This document shows, piece by piece, positions 7,346 through 13,696 of a DNA stretch of 19,353 bases. The notes under the pieces are model-generated. The model had not been told where the DNA came from, did not search any database, and saw only the letters and a list, made by a program, of their open reading frames with translations. Positions within the stretch are counted from its first letter, which is position 1. Every line of letters starts with the position of its first letter. The stretch spans positions 1 through 19,353 of the forward strand of contig DFMR01000155.1 in the NCBI GenBank assembly GCA_002376325.1, given 5' to 3'. Both the position numbers and the translations under genes were made by a program. Origin of the DNA: Proteobacteria bacterium UBA3588 (GTDB lineage Bacteria > Pseudomonadota > Gammaproteobacteria > Thiohalomonadales > Thiohalomonadaceae).

Positions 7346-8005
7346 ATGCAACTGCCGTTGCGTATCGGTTTGCGCGATAGCGCCACGCTGGCGAATTTCT
7401 ATCCCGGCGATAACGCGGTACTGATCCACACGCTGCAGCAGGTGGCGGAACCGTTCATCTATGTCTGGGGCGGGGCGGGCAGCGGTAAGAGTCACCTGCT
7501 GCAGGCGCTGTGTCATGCGGAGACGACGGCGGCCTATTTGCCGCTGGGTGAGCTGCGAGAACTGGGTCCCGCAGTGCTGGACGGCCTGGAGGCGATGTCC
7601 CTGGTCTGTGTCGATGACCTGCAGGCAGTGGCGGCCGATCCGGGCTGGGAGACGGCCTTGTTTCACCTCTACAACCGGGTGCGCGGGGAAGGGGGACGCC
7701 TGGTGGCCGCGGCGACCCTGAGTCCTGCCGCACTGCCGGTGGTGCTTCCCGATCTGCGATCACGGCTTGTCTGGGGCCCGGTGTTCCAGCTGATACCGTT
7801 GGACGATGCGGGCAAATTGGCTGCGCTGCAGTTGCGTGCGCGCGCCCGCGGTCTGGAATTGAGCGCCGAGGTCGGCGGTTATCTGCTGCGGCGCAGCCCA
7901 CGCGATATGCATGCGCTGTTTGCGTTGCTCGACCGTCTGGATCGCGCATCGCTGGCGGCGCAGCGGCGCCTTACCATCCCCTTCGTCCGCGACCTGCTCA
8001 GCTGA
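7346..8005 (+). CDS. hda: DnaA regulatory inactivator Hda
   Basis: A 219-residue DnaA-homologous AAA+ protein that, bound to the DNA-loaded beta clamp, stimulates ATP hydrolysis by DnaA and so prevents re-initiation of replication. QLPLRIGLRD at the N-terminus fits the clamp-binding motif seen in E. coli Hda (QLSLPL). Walker A GGAGSGKS is at 42-49 and Walker B LVCVDD at 86-91; an arginine-finger region DLRSRL is at 136-141 and a sensor-II-like RRSPRDM at 182-188. There is no DNA-binding domain, which separates it from DnaA. ATG 7346 has GGAG only three bases upstream; an in-frame GTG at 7334, ten bases after GGAG, would add MAES and place the clamp motif as in E. coli, so either start is possible. 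Last gene of the four-gene plus-strand group. Confidence 0.95.
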   Translation: MQLPLRIGLRDSATLANFYPGDNAVLIHTLQQVAEPFIYVWGGAGSGKSHLLQALCHAETTAAYLPLGELRELGPAVLDGLEAMSLVCVDDLQAVAADPGWETALFHLYNRVRGEGGRLVAAATLSPAALPVVLPDLRSRLVWGPVFQLIPLDDAGKLAALQLRARARGLELSAEVGGYLLRRSPRDMHALFALLDRLDRASLAAQRRLTIPFVRDLLS

Positions 8006-8375
8006 CCTCATCGTCCTTGCCGCGACGCGGAATGACGCCGCCGCACAATCGCACGTAGAGCAGCCCGGCGGCGTAGAGGTCGATGCTCAGCAGAATTTCC
8101 ACTGCCCCCAATAGCCGTTCCTGCGGGACGGCATACGCCTCACCAATGCCGTGGACACAATAGAACAGGGCGAGGATGCTGGCCCAGAAATGACTCTTGG
8201 CGCGCCCTTGCACCATGCCGCGCAGTACCGGCAGCAGCGGACCCACCAACACCAGTAGAACGAAAGCTGTGGGCAGCTGGGGCGGCGACAGCCATAGCTG
8301 CCACACAAGCAGCAGGGCGATGAGACCGAAATAGCCGATCAGGGCGGCGCTGCGAATCAGCGTTCTGCCGCTCAT
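7998..8375 (-). CDS. DUF2069 family membrane protein
   Basis: A small 125-residue inner-membrane protein. Hydrophobic segments lie at about residues 8-27, 35-50, 62-82 and 90-110, and it has the DUF2069 pattern 'HFWASILALFYCVHGIGEAY...E..LSIDLYAAGLLYVR'. No function is established for the family, which is usually found beside wrbA in Gammaproteobacteria. ATG 8375 overlaps the wrbA stop by four bases (ATGA), so it is translationally coupled as the last gene of an arsC-wrbA-DUF2069 operon. Its stop overlaps the convergent hda stop: the palindrome TCAGCTGA (7998-8005) provides the TGA of both genes. Confidence 0.88.
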   Translation of the reverse strand: MSGRTLIRSAALIGYFGLIALLLVWQLWLSPPQLPTAFVLLVLVGPLLPVLRGMVQGRAKSHFWASILALFYCVHGIGEAYAVPQERLLGAVEILLSIDLYAAGLLYVRLCGGVIPRRGKDDEVS

Positions 8376-8992
8376 GAGCGCACCGAAGGAATCGCGTGTG
8401 CGGCCAGCAGTGCCTGGGTGGCGCTAGCGATGCGCCGCCCCAGCGCCTGACAGAGCCGCTTTTCATCATCGCTCAGCGGCAGGTTGCCATCGGCGCCGGC
8501 GTGATGTGTCGGGCCATAGGGGGTGCCGCCGCCCTGCGTGGAAAGCAATTCCTTTTCGCTGTAGGGCAATCCCATCAGCATCATGCCGTGGTGGAGCAGC
8601 GGCATCATCATCGATAGCAGGGTCGTCTCCTGGCCGCCATGCAGGCTGGCCGTGGAAGTGAATACCGCGGCCGGTTTGCCGATGAGGGCGCCAGAAAGCC
8701 ACAACGGGCTGGTGCGGTCGATGAAGTATTTCAACGACGCCGCCATGTTGCCGAAATGGGTGGGGCTACCCAGCACCAGTCCGGCACACTCTTCCAGGTC
8801 GCGGGGCTCGGCATAAGGGGGACCTTCCGCCGGTATGCTGTCGGCCACCGCCTCGCAGACGGGGGACACCTCGGGCACGGTGCGCAGCCGCGCGGCGACA
8901 CCTGCCACCTCCTCGACGCCTCGCGCTACGTAGCGCGCCATTTCCGCCACTGAGCCGTGGCGGCTGTAGTACAAAATTAATATTTCAATCAT
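8372..8992 (-). CDS. wrbA: NAD(P)H:quinone oxidoreductase WrbA
   Basis: A 206-residue flavodoxin-fold enzyme, tetrameric in characterised members, that uses FMN to reduce quinones by two electrons, avoiding semiquinone radicals. The FMN phosphate loop YYSRHGSVAEMA is at residues 8-19, the isoalloxazine-contacting SPTHFGNMAASLKYFIDR follows in the middle, and the WrbA-specific block TSTASLHGGQETTL then LMGLPYSE is in the second half. Length is close to E. coli WrbA (198). The start is ATG 8992, four bases after the arsC stop. It overlaps the DUF2069 gene by four bases. No anomaly seen. Confidence 0.96.
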   Translation of the reverse strand: MIEILILYYSRHGSVAEMARYVARGVEEVAGVAARLRTVPEVSPVCEAVADSIPAEGPPYAEPRDLEECAGLVLGSPTHFGNMAASLKYFIDRTSPLWLSGALIGKPAAVFTSTASLHGGQETTLLSMMMPLLHHGMMLMGLPYSEKELLSTQGGGTPYGPTHHAGADGNLPLSDDEKRLCQALGRRIASATQALLAAHAIPSVRS

Positions 8993-8996
8993 TGGA

Positions 8997-9344
8997 TTAG
9001 AGTATCTTCAGGATATTTTCCGGCGGTCGTCCGACGGTGGCGCGGGACCCGTTTACCACAATGGGACGCTCGATGAGCCTGGGGTGTCGGACCATCGCGT
9101 CGATCAATACAGCGCGGCTCAATGCGGGGTTGTCCAGGCCCAGTTCGCGGTATTCGGGTTCCTTGGTCCGCATCAGCTGTTGCGGTTCGAGTCCCAGCAG
9201 CGTCAGCAGCTGCGCCAGTTCGGCGTGGTTCGGCGGCGTTTTCAGGTATTCGACCACCTGCGGGGCGACCCCCTGCCCGGTTAAAGGCTGCAGTGCCTGA
9301 CGCGACTTCGAACAGTGGGGATTGTGATAAATGACGACTTTCAC
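8997..9344 (-). CDS. arsC: ArsC-family arsenate reductase (glutaredoxin type)
   Basis: A 115-residue thioredoxin-fold protein. The catalytic Cys11 lies in HNPHCSKSR, and the three anion-binding arginines Arg59, Arg93 and Arg106 match Arg60, Arg94 and Arg107 of plasmid R773 ArsC with an offset of one, so arsenate reduction with glutathione/glutaredoxin is chemically plausible. However, no arsR, arsB or acr3 gene is near, and the gene sits in a housekeeping operon with wrbA, so a general redox or YfgD/Spx-like role is also possible. The start is GTG 9344 (MKVVIYHNPH), since the beta strand before the Cys loop starts there. A TAGAAT -10 candidate lies upstream on the minus strand (9382-9377). 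Confidence 0.93.
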   Translation of the reverse strand: MKVVIYHNPHCSKSRQALQPLTGQGVAPQVVEYLKTPPNHAELAQLLTLLGLEPQQLMRTKEPEYRELGLDNPALSRAVLIDAMVRHPRLIERPIVVNGSRATVGRPPENILKIL

Positions 9345-9394
9345 CTTGGTATCAGTTCCTATTCACAAGCATTTGTATTCTACCGGTATTTGCC

Positions 9395-9423
9395 TTGACA
9401 GCCTATAGGGCGGGTGATAGCGT
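9395..9423 (+). promoter_or_regulatory. Promoter for the first DUF4398 lipoprotein
   Basis: Perfect -35 TTGACA (9395-9400), a 17-base spacer ending in TGA, and TAGCGT (9418-9423); the TG makes an extended -10. It closely resembles the element before the next gene (9857-9886): both read CGGGTGnTAGCnT at the -10. The palindrome CCTATAGG (9402-9409) lies in the spacer. Confidence 0.5.
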
Positions 9424-9475
9424 CAGGTTATATGGTTATTATCGAATTCGTGCCCATCTTCACTTTATTTCTCCT

Positions 9476-9787
9476 ATGCAGATGAAGCCGAAGGCTAGAA
9501 TTGTTGCGCTATGGGTGTTGCTCCTCCCGCTGGTTGTCGCCGGTTGTGCCGTGGCACCCCCGATTCAGGAAATGAGCGATGCCCGTCAGGCGATCAAGGC
9601 GGCGCGCGAAGCGCATGCCGAACAGCATGCCGTGCAGCCGCTGCGCAATGCCGAAATATTCATGAATAAAGCTACCGAGGAACTCCAACACGGCGACTAT
9701 GTCGAAGCCCGTAAGTCGGCCGTGGCGGCGAAGGAGGAGGCGGTTCGCGCCCGTGACAATTCAGTGGCCGCAGAGCAGGGCAAATGA
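9476..9787 (+). CDS. DUF4398 domain lipoprotein
   Basis: A 103-residue lipoprotein: the signal segment ends in the lipobox LVVAGC, so Cys24 would be lipidated and the protein anchored in the envelope, probably the outer membrane since no Asp follows the Cys. The rest is a single DUF4398 domain: a charged, Ala-rich helical hairpin (about residues 35-100) built on ARQAIKAAREAHAEQ and ATEELQHGDYVEARKSAVAAK. Such domains occur with OmpA- or LysM-containing envelope proteins, but no function is proven. The frame is open from 9395, within the promoter; ATG 9476 or ATG 9482 gives the signal peptide, and neither has a strong Shine-Dalgarno. It is 175 bases before a second DUF4398 gene. Confidence 0.85.
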   Translation: MQMKPKARIVALWVLLLPLVVAGCAVAPPIQEMSDARQAIKAAREAHAEQHAVQPLRNAEIFMNKATEELQHGDYVEARKSAVAAKEEAVRARDNSVAAEQGK

Positions 9788-9856
9788 ATGCCGGATAGTG
9801 TGAAGAACGTAACATAACGTCTTGAGTGAATGGAGGAACATTAATTCCGTATTGAC

Positions 9857-9886
9857 TTGACACGATTTTCGCGCGGGTGTTAGCTT
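9857..9886 (+). promoter_or_regulatory. Promoter for the DUF4398-LysM lipoprotein
   Basis: Perfect -35 TTGACA (9857-9862), an 18-base spacer ending in TGT, and TAGCTT (9881-9886) with the extended-10 TG at 9878-9879. The leader to ATG 9963 would be about 70 bases and includes a small GACC/GGTC stem. A TATAAA at 9889 is too far from the -35 to be its partner. Confidence 0.5.
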
Positions 9887-9962
9887 CTTATAAATTGAAA
9901 TTGGTGCCTCTCGACCGCAGGGTCTAAAGGGGGGTTTCTTCGTTCGCATGGAGCCACGGATT

Positions 9963-10580
9963 ATGAAAATTAAAAATATGCTGAAGTATTCCGGTCTTGC
10001 GGCACTGGTTCTCACGGTTGCCGTCGGGTGCGCCAGCACTCCGCAACAGAGCACTACCGCGGCGCCGACCCAGGCCGCTGCTACCTCCGCTCAGGATGCA
10101 CAACAGGCCGTCGATGCCGCCAAGGCGGAAATCGCCAAGGCCAATGCCGCCGGCGCGACTTGGCGTGATACCGAAGGTCTGGTGAAGCAGGCTGAGGATG
10201 CAATGAAGGCGGGTGACAATGCCAAGGCAGTGATGCTGGCCAACGAGGCGCAGAAACAGGCTGCCGACGCACTGGCCCAGCATCAGGCGGAAATGGCCAA
10301 GATGGCGGCCGGTAGCTATACGGTGGCACACGGCGACTGCCTGTGGACGATTGCCGGCAAGAGCGACATCTACGGTAACCCGTACGAATGGCCGCTGATT
10401 TATAAGGCCAATCACGACAAGATTAAGGATGCCGATCTGATCTATCCGGGCCAGGTCTTCTCCATTACCCGCAGCGCCTCGGCGGCCGATATCGCGGCAG
10501 CGGTGAAGCACGCCAAGACTCGCGGTGCGTGGGCTCTGGGCAAGGTAGAAGCCTCAGATACGGCTTATTTGGCTCAGTAA
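9963..10580 (+). CDS. DUF4398-LysM lipoprotein
   Basis: A 205-residue probable lipoprotein with two parts. After a signal peptide ending AVGC (Cys23) come an Ala/Thr-rich linker and a DUF4398-type helical hairpin (about residues 42-108; AVDAAKAEIAKA, AEDAMKAGDNAKAVMLANEA). A single LysM domain follows at about 117-170, from SYTVAHGDCLWTIAG through YGNPYEWPLIYKAN to LIYPGQVFSI, of the kind found in YgaU/Kbp-like proteins. LysM binds peptidoglycan, so the protein could link the outer membrane to the cell wall. ATG 9963 is preferred over ATG 9948 because it starts the signal peptide directly and GGAG stands upstream. It has its own promoter and is closed by a strong terminator, suggesting abundant expression. 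Confidence 0.88.
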   Translation: MKIKNMLKYSGLAALVLTVAVGCASTPQQSTTAAPTQAAATSAQDAQQAVDAAKAEIAKANAAGATWRDTEGLVKQAEDAMKAGDNAKAVMLANEAQKQAADALAQHQAEMAKMAAGSYTVAHGDCLWTIAGKSDIYGNPYEWPLIYKANHDKIKDADLIYPGQVFSITRSASAADIAAAVKHAKTRGAWALGKVEASDTAYLAQ

Positions 10581-10603
10581 CCTCACTTACTCTAGGCAAT
10601 TAT

Positions 10604-10638
10604 CGAAGGGCCCCGTTCGGGGCCCTTCGTTTTTGTTT
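10604..10638 (+). terminator. Strong rho-independent terminator
   Basis: Perfect 11-base stem CGAAGGGCCCC / GGGGCCCTTCG (10604-10614 with 10619-10629), a GTTC loop, then TTTTTGTTT. It starts 23 bases after the DUF4398-LysM stop and separates that gene from the yqhA-family gene. Confidence 0.95.
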
Positions 10639-10692
10639 GTAACAAAAGGGTATCCGCTGCAATCGACTTCTAATTGGAGAGGATGTTGTGAT

Positions 10693-11229
10693 ATGAAACG
10701 TGTGGAGCAGTTGTTTGAAGGGCTGTTATGGGAAAGCCGTTTTGTGGTGGTATTTGCGGTTTTGGCCAGTCTTCTCGCGTCATTTGCCATGTTCTATATG
10801 GCGACCGTCGACGCCTACTATATGTTGGTCCATCTGGCGCATTACGCGTCGCCGGCCATGGATATGGCTGCCCGCAGTTCCTTGCGTGGAACTACCATCG
10901 CCCACGTTGTCGAAATTGTTGATGGGTACCTGCTGGCAACGGTGCTGCTGATATTTGCGCTCGGCTTGTATGAACTGTTTATCAGCAAAATCGACAAGGC
11001 GGAAGGCTCGGAAACCTCTTCCAACGTACTGCTGATTCGCAGTCTCGATGATCTTAAGGCGCGCCTGGCCAAGGTTATCCTGATGATTCTCATCGTTAAA
11101 TTTTTCGAACATGCAATTGCCATGACATTCGACACGGCAATCGACCTGCTGGCTCTTGCCGGTGGCATCGCCCTGCTTGGCTTGGCGCTCTATCTGTCGC
11201 ATGCGGCCGATCACAAATCGAACGCGTGA
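10693..11229 (+). CDS. YqhA family (UPF0114) membrane protein
   Basis: A 178-residue inner-membrane protein with hydrophobic segments at about residues 14-40, 70-95, 132-150 and 153-168. Family features are the N-terminal 'FEGLLWESRFVVVFAVLASLLAS', the central 'VEIVDGYLLATVLLIFALGLYELFIS' and 'LDDLKARLAKVILMILIVKFFEHA'. UPF0114/YqhA has no settled function. ATG 10693 begins the family's start and has GGAGAGG upstream (10676-10682); the open frame to 10633 overlaps the preceding terminator and is not used. It stands 73 bases before the TlpA-like gene with no terminator between them, so it may be the first gene of the run to acyP or be separate. Confidence 0.88.
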   Translation: MKRVEQLFEGLLWESRFVVVFAVLASLLASFAMFYMATVDAYYMLVHLAHYASPAMDMAARSSLRGTTIAHVVEIVDGYLLATVLLIFALGLYELFISKIDKAEGSETSSNVLLIRSLDDLKARLAKVILMILIVKFFEHAIAMTFDTAIDLLALAGGIALLGLALYLSHAADHKSNA

Positions 11230-11302
11230 TCTTGGAACGGCCCCGGATAGGGAATAAGCGCGGCGGTTGCCGACACTATTACTAAATACGGAGAAAATGT
11301 TC

Positions 11303-11782
11303 ATGTCGCGGCCGAAGTTGGTGTTTACGTTGATGTTGGTATTGGTGGCTCAGGTGGCCTTGGCCACGCCTGAGTTCACTCTGTACGACCTCAATGGAAA
11401 GCCACATCGTTTATCCGACTATCACGGCAAATGGGTGGTGGTGAACTACTGGGCGACCTGGTGCCCGCCGTGCCAGGAGGAGATCCCCGAGCTGATCCAT
11501 TTTTACGATACGCACAAGAGCAAGGCGGTGGTTCTCGGGGTGGATATGGACATGGGCGGTATTTCGCAGCAGAAGCTGCGCCGGTTCGTGAGCAATTACA
11601 TGATCTCCTATCCGGTTCTGAAAGGGACGCCCGATATGGAGACGATCGGACCGGTTCCGGGTCTGCCGACGACCTACGTTATTGCGCCTGACGGGCGTCC
11701 GGTGGCGCGCCAGATTGGCGAGATCACCTCGGATGTGCTTACCGACTTCATCAAGAATTACGATAGTCATACACAAAAATAA
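11303..11782 (+). CDS. TlpA-like periplasmic thiol-disulfide oxidoreductase
   Basis: A 159-residue exported thioredoxin-fold protein of the TlpA/ResA type. The signal peptide covers residues 1-22 (cleavage after ALA), the redox site is WCPPC (Cys54, Cys57) within VVNYWATWCPPC, and the cis-proline is in GLPTTYVI (Pro122). Such proteins reduce or isomerise disulfides in the periplasm, for example in cytochrome c maturation or substrate-specific reduction. ATG 11303 is chosen over ATG 11297 because GGAGAAA lies nine bases before it and only three before the other. It is 40 bases before a second thioredoxin-fold gene, and the two head a run continuing with a TolC channel and an adaptor, an unusual context for TlpA. 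Confidence 0.92.
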   Translation: MSRPKLVFTLMLVLVAQVALATPEFTLYDLNGKPHRLSDYHGKWVVVNYWATWCPPCQEEIPELIHFYDTHKSKAVVLGVDMDMGGISQQKLRRFVSNYMISYPVLKGTPDMETIGPVPGLPTTYVIAPDGRPVARQIGEITSDVLTDFIKNYDSHTQK

Positions 11783-11822
11783 TAGTCCGCCATGATAATT
11801 GAAGCGGCGGTGGAGGAGCGAT

Positions 11823-12347
11823 ATGAGACGACGTCTTTTGCTGGCGTGGTATCTGTTATGCATGGTGCCGTTGATTGCGCTGGCGGCACCCGGGCGTGAT
11901 CCGTTTAATTATTTTTTCAACGACACATTCGGCAACTTCGCCGATGAATTGCAGACCGCTCGCCATGAGGGCAAGCAGGGCGTACTGCTGTTCTTCGAAC
12001 AGGCGGACTGCCCGTTCTGTCATTACATGGAGCAGAATGTCCTGAACCAACCCGAAGTTCAGGCCTATTACCGCAGGCATTTCCTGAGTTTCCCGGTGGA
12101 TATCCTCGGTGATGTGGCGATCACCGATTTCCACGGTCGTCAGACCACTGAACAGGAATTCGCCAAGGTAAATCGAGTGCGGGCAACGCCGGTGTTTGCT
12201 TTTTACGACCTGAAGGGCAAACAGATATTCCGCTACACCGGCAGCACTTCGGGGGTGACGGAATTCATGCTGATGGGTCGCTACGTGGTTGACGGTACCT
12301 ACAGGAAGATGCCCTTCGTTAGATACAAGCGCGAACATCTCCAGTAA
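11823..12347 (+). CDS. SoxW-like periplasmic thioredoxin
   Basis: A 174-residue exported protein with a signal peptide (residues 1-22) and a thioredoxin-2-type fold: active site DCPFC (Cys63, Cys66), cis-proline in RATPVFAF (Pro123), and a C-terminal helix with GVTEFMLMGRYV. The 'LLFFEQADCPFCHYME..VLN.PEV..YY' block is typical of SoxW-like or DsbD-gamma-like thioredoxins that keep sulfur-oxidation or envelope proteins reduced. No sox genes are in the window, so the name is by resemblance. ATG 11823 has GGAGGAG upstream, among the best ribosome sites here; an in-frame TTG at 11799 is not needed. The stop is 13 bases before the TolC-family start. Confidence 0.88.
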   Translation: MRRRLLLAWYLLCMVPLIALAAPGRDPFNYFFNDTFGNFADELQTARHEGKQGVLLFFEQADCPFCHYMEQNVLNQPEVQAYYRRHFLSFPVDILGDVAITDFHGRQTTEQEFAKVNRVRATPVFAFYDLKGKQIFRYTGSTSGVTEFMLMGRYVVDGTYRKMPFVRYKREHLQ

Positions 12348-12360
12348 CTGTTCAAAACCG

Positions 12361-13668
12361 ATGCGCGGCTTTGTTCGAATCGCTGTCGTGGGGCTCTGTG
12401 CGTGCCTGGGGAGCGTGCTTCCGTCCTATGCACAGACGCCGCTGCCCGATCCGCTGACGCTGAAATATGCCCTGGCGCAGGCCAATGAGCCGGACCCGGT
12501 GTTACAGGAGGCCCATGCCGATGTGGATGCGGCACGGGCCGATGTCGCTGCGGCTGACGCCAGCGACGGGATCAATGTTTCGCTGCAGGGACGGCTGCGC
12601 TGGATAGAACCGGCCGACATCACACCTGATAACTCCCATATCGACAACAACGTCAGCCTTTATGTCCGCAAGGAACTCTATGATTTCGGGCGCAGCAGCT
12701 CGCGGCAGGCGGCGGCGGCACATGAATTGGCCGGTCAGGAACAGAATTTGATTGAGGCGCGACGCCGGCGTCGATTGGAGATCATGCGCCGTTATTTCGC
12801 GGTGTTGCGTGCCGATATGGAATATACCCGTGATGATGAGGCGCTGGCGGTTGCCTACGTCGATCTCGATAAATTGCGTCGTCGACACAAACTGGGCGAA
12901 GTGTCGGACCTGGATCTGGCGAAGAAAGAGGCGGAATATCAGCAGACGCGCGTGCGGCGCTACGCCAGCCAGGGACGGATGCGGGCGATGCGCGCGCAGC
13001 TGGCGATCGCATTGAACCGTCCACGGCAGCTGCCCAACACCCTGGTCATGCCCGAATTGCCGCAGGTGAAGCGGCCGCTGCCCGACTATGAGCCGCTGGT
13101 GGACAAGGCCTTGCGCGACAATGCGCGTTTGCTGGCCTTGCGCCAGCAGGTCCAAGCGGCGCGGGAGCAGTTGGCCTCTGCCAACGCCGGTTTGCGCCCT
13201 AGCCTGAGCGGTGAAGTGGAGGCATCGGATTACAGCCGTTCCATCGGCTCCAACGACAAGCTGCGTGCGGGCATTTATTTGAACGTACCGCTGTATGATG
13301 CAGGAAGTACCGATGCCGCGGTGGCACGTCAGACGGCTGCGTTATACCGGGTGCAGGCGCGGTTGAGCGCGGCCGAGGAAGAGGTGCGGCAGGCGGTGCT
13401 GGATCAGTGGCTGGCGTTGAATAACCTGCGTATTCGTACCGATGAGGCGAAGGCGCTGAAGGATTATCGCGATCTCTATCTCGATCAAAGCCGGGCGATA
13501 TACGAAATGGAATTCAAGACCGATCTGGGCGATGCCATGGTACGCATGAGCGAGGCGCAGCTGGAGAGCGCCGATGTACATTTCGCCATTGCCTTGGCGT
13601 GGGAGACGATGGATGCCTTGACGGGCGGACCGTTGCCGGCCGACGCGGCCGCCGGGGCTGCGCAGTGA
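12361..13668 (+). CDS. TolC family outer-membrane efflux protein
   Basis: A 435-residue outer-membrane channel subunit. After a signal peptide (residues 1-24, cleavage after SYA) it shows the two internal repeats of the family: the first with LYDFGR (106-111) followed by a long coiled-coil helix, and the second with LYDAGS (311-316) followed by another, ending with YEMEFKTDLGDAMVRMSEAQ. Trimers of such proteins form a channel-tunnel that meets a periplasmic adaptor. ATG 12361 follows the preceding stop by 13 bases; its Shine-Dalgarno is weak, so it may depend on coupling. The next gene encodes the adaptor, but no inner-membrane pump (RND, ABC or MFS) follows in the window. The second gap in the usual pattern is the two thioredoxins upstream. 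Confidence 0.93.
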   Translation: MRGFVRIAVVGLCACLGSVLPSYAQTPLPDPLTLKYALAQANEPDPVLQEAHADVDAARADVAAADASDGINVSLQGRLRWIEPADITPDNSHIDNNVSLYVRKELYDFGRSSSRQAAAAHELAGQEQNLIEARRRRRLEIMRRYFAVLRADMEYTRDDEALAVAYVDLDKLRRRHKLGEVSDLDLAKKEAEYQQTRVRRYASQGRMRAMRAQLAIALNRPRQLPNTLVMPELPQVKRPLPDYEPLVDKALRDNARLLALRQQVQAAREQLASANAGLRPSLSGEVEASDYSRSIGSNDKLRAGIYLNVPLYDAGSTDAAVARQTAALYRVQARLSAAEEEVRQAVLDQWLALNNLRIRTDEAKALKDYRDLYLDQSRAIYEMEFKTDLGDAMVRMSEAQLESADVHFAIALAWETMDALTGGPLPADAAAGAAQ

Positions 13669-13696
13669 GGGTATGCATGGTCAACAGGTGGAGCTT

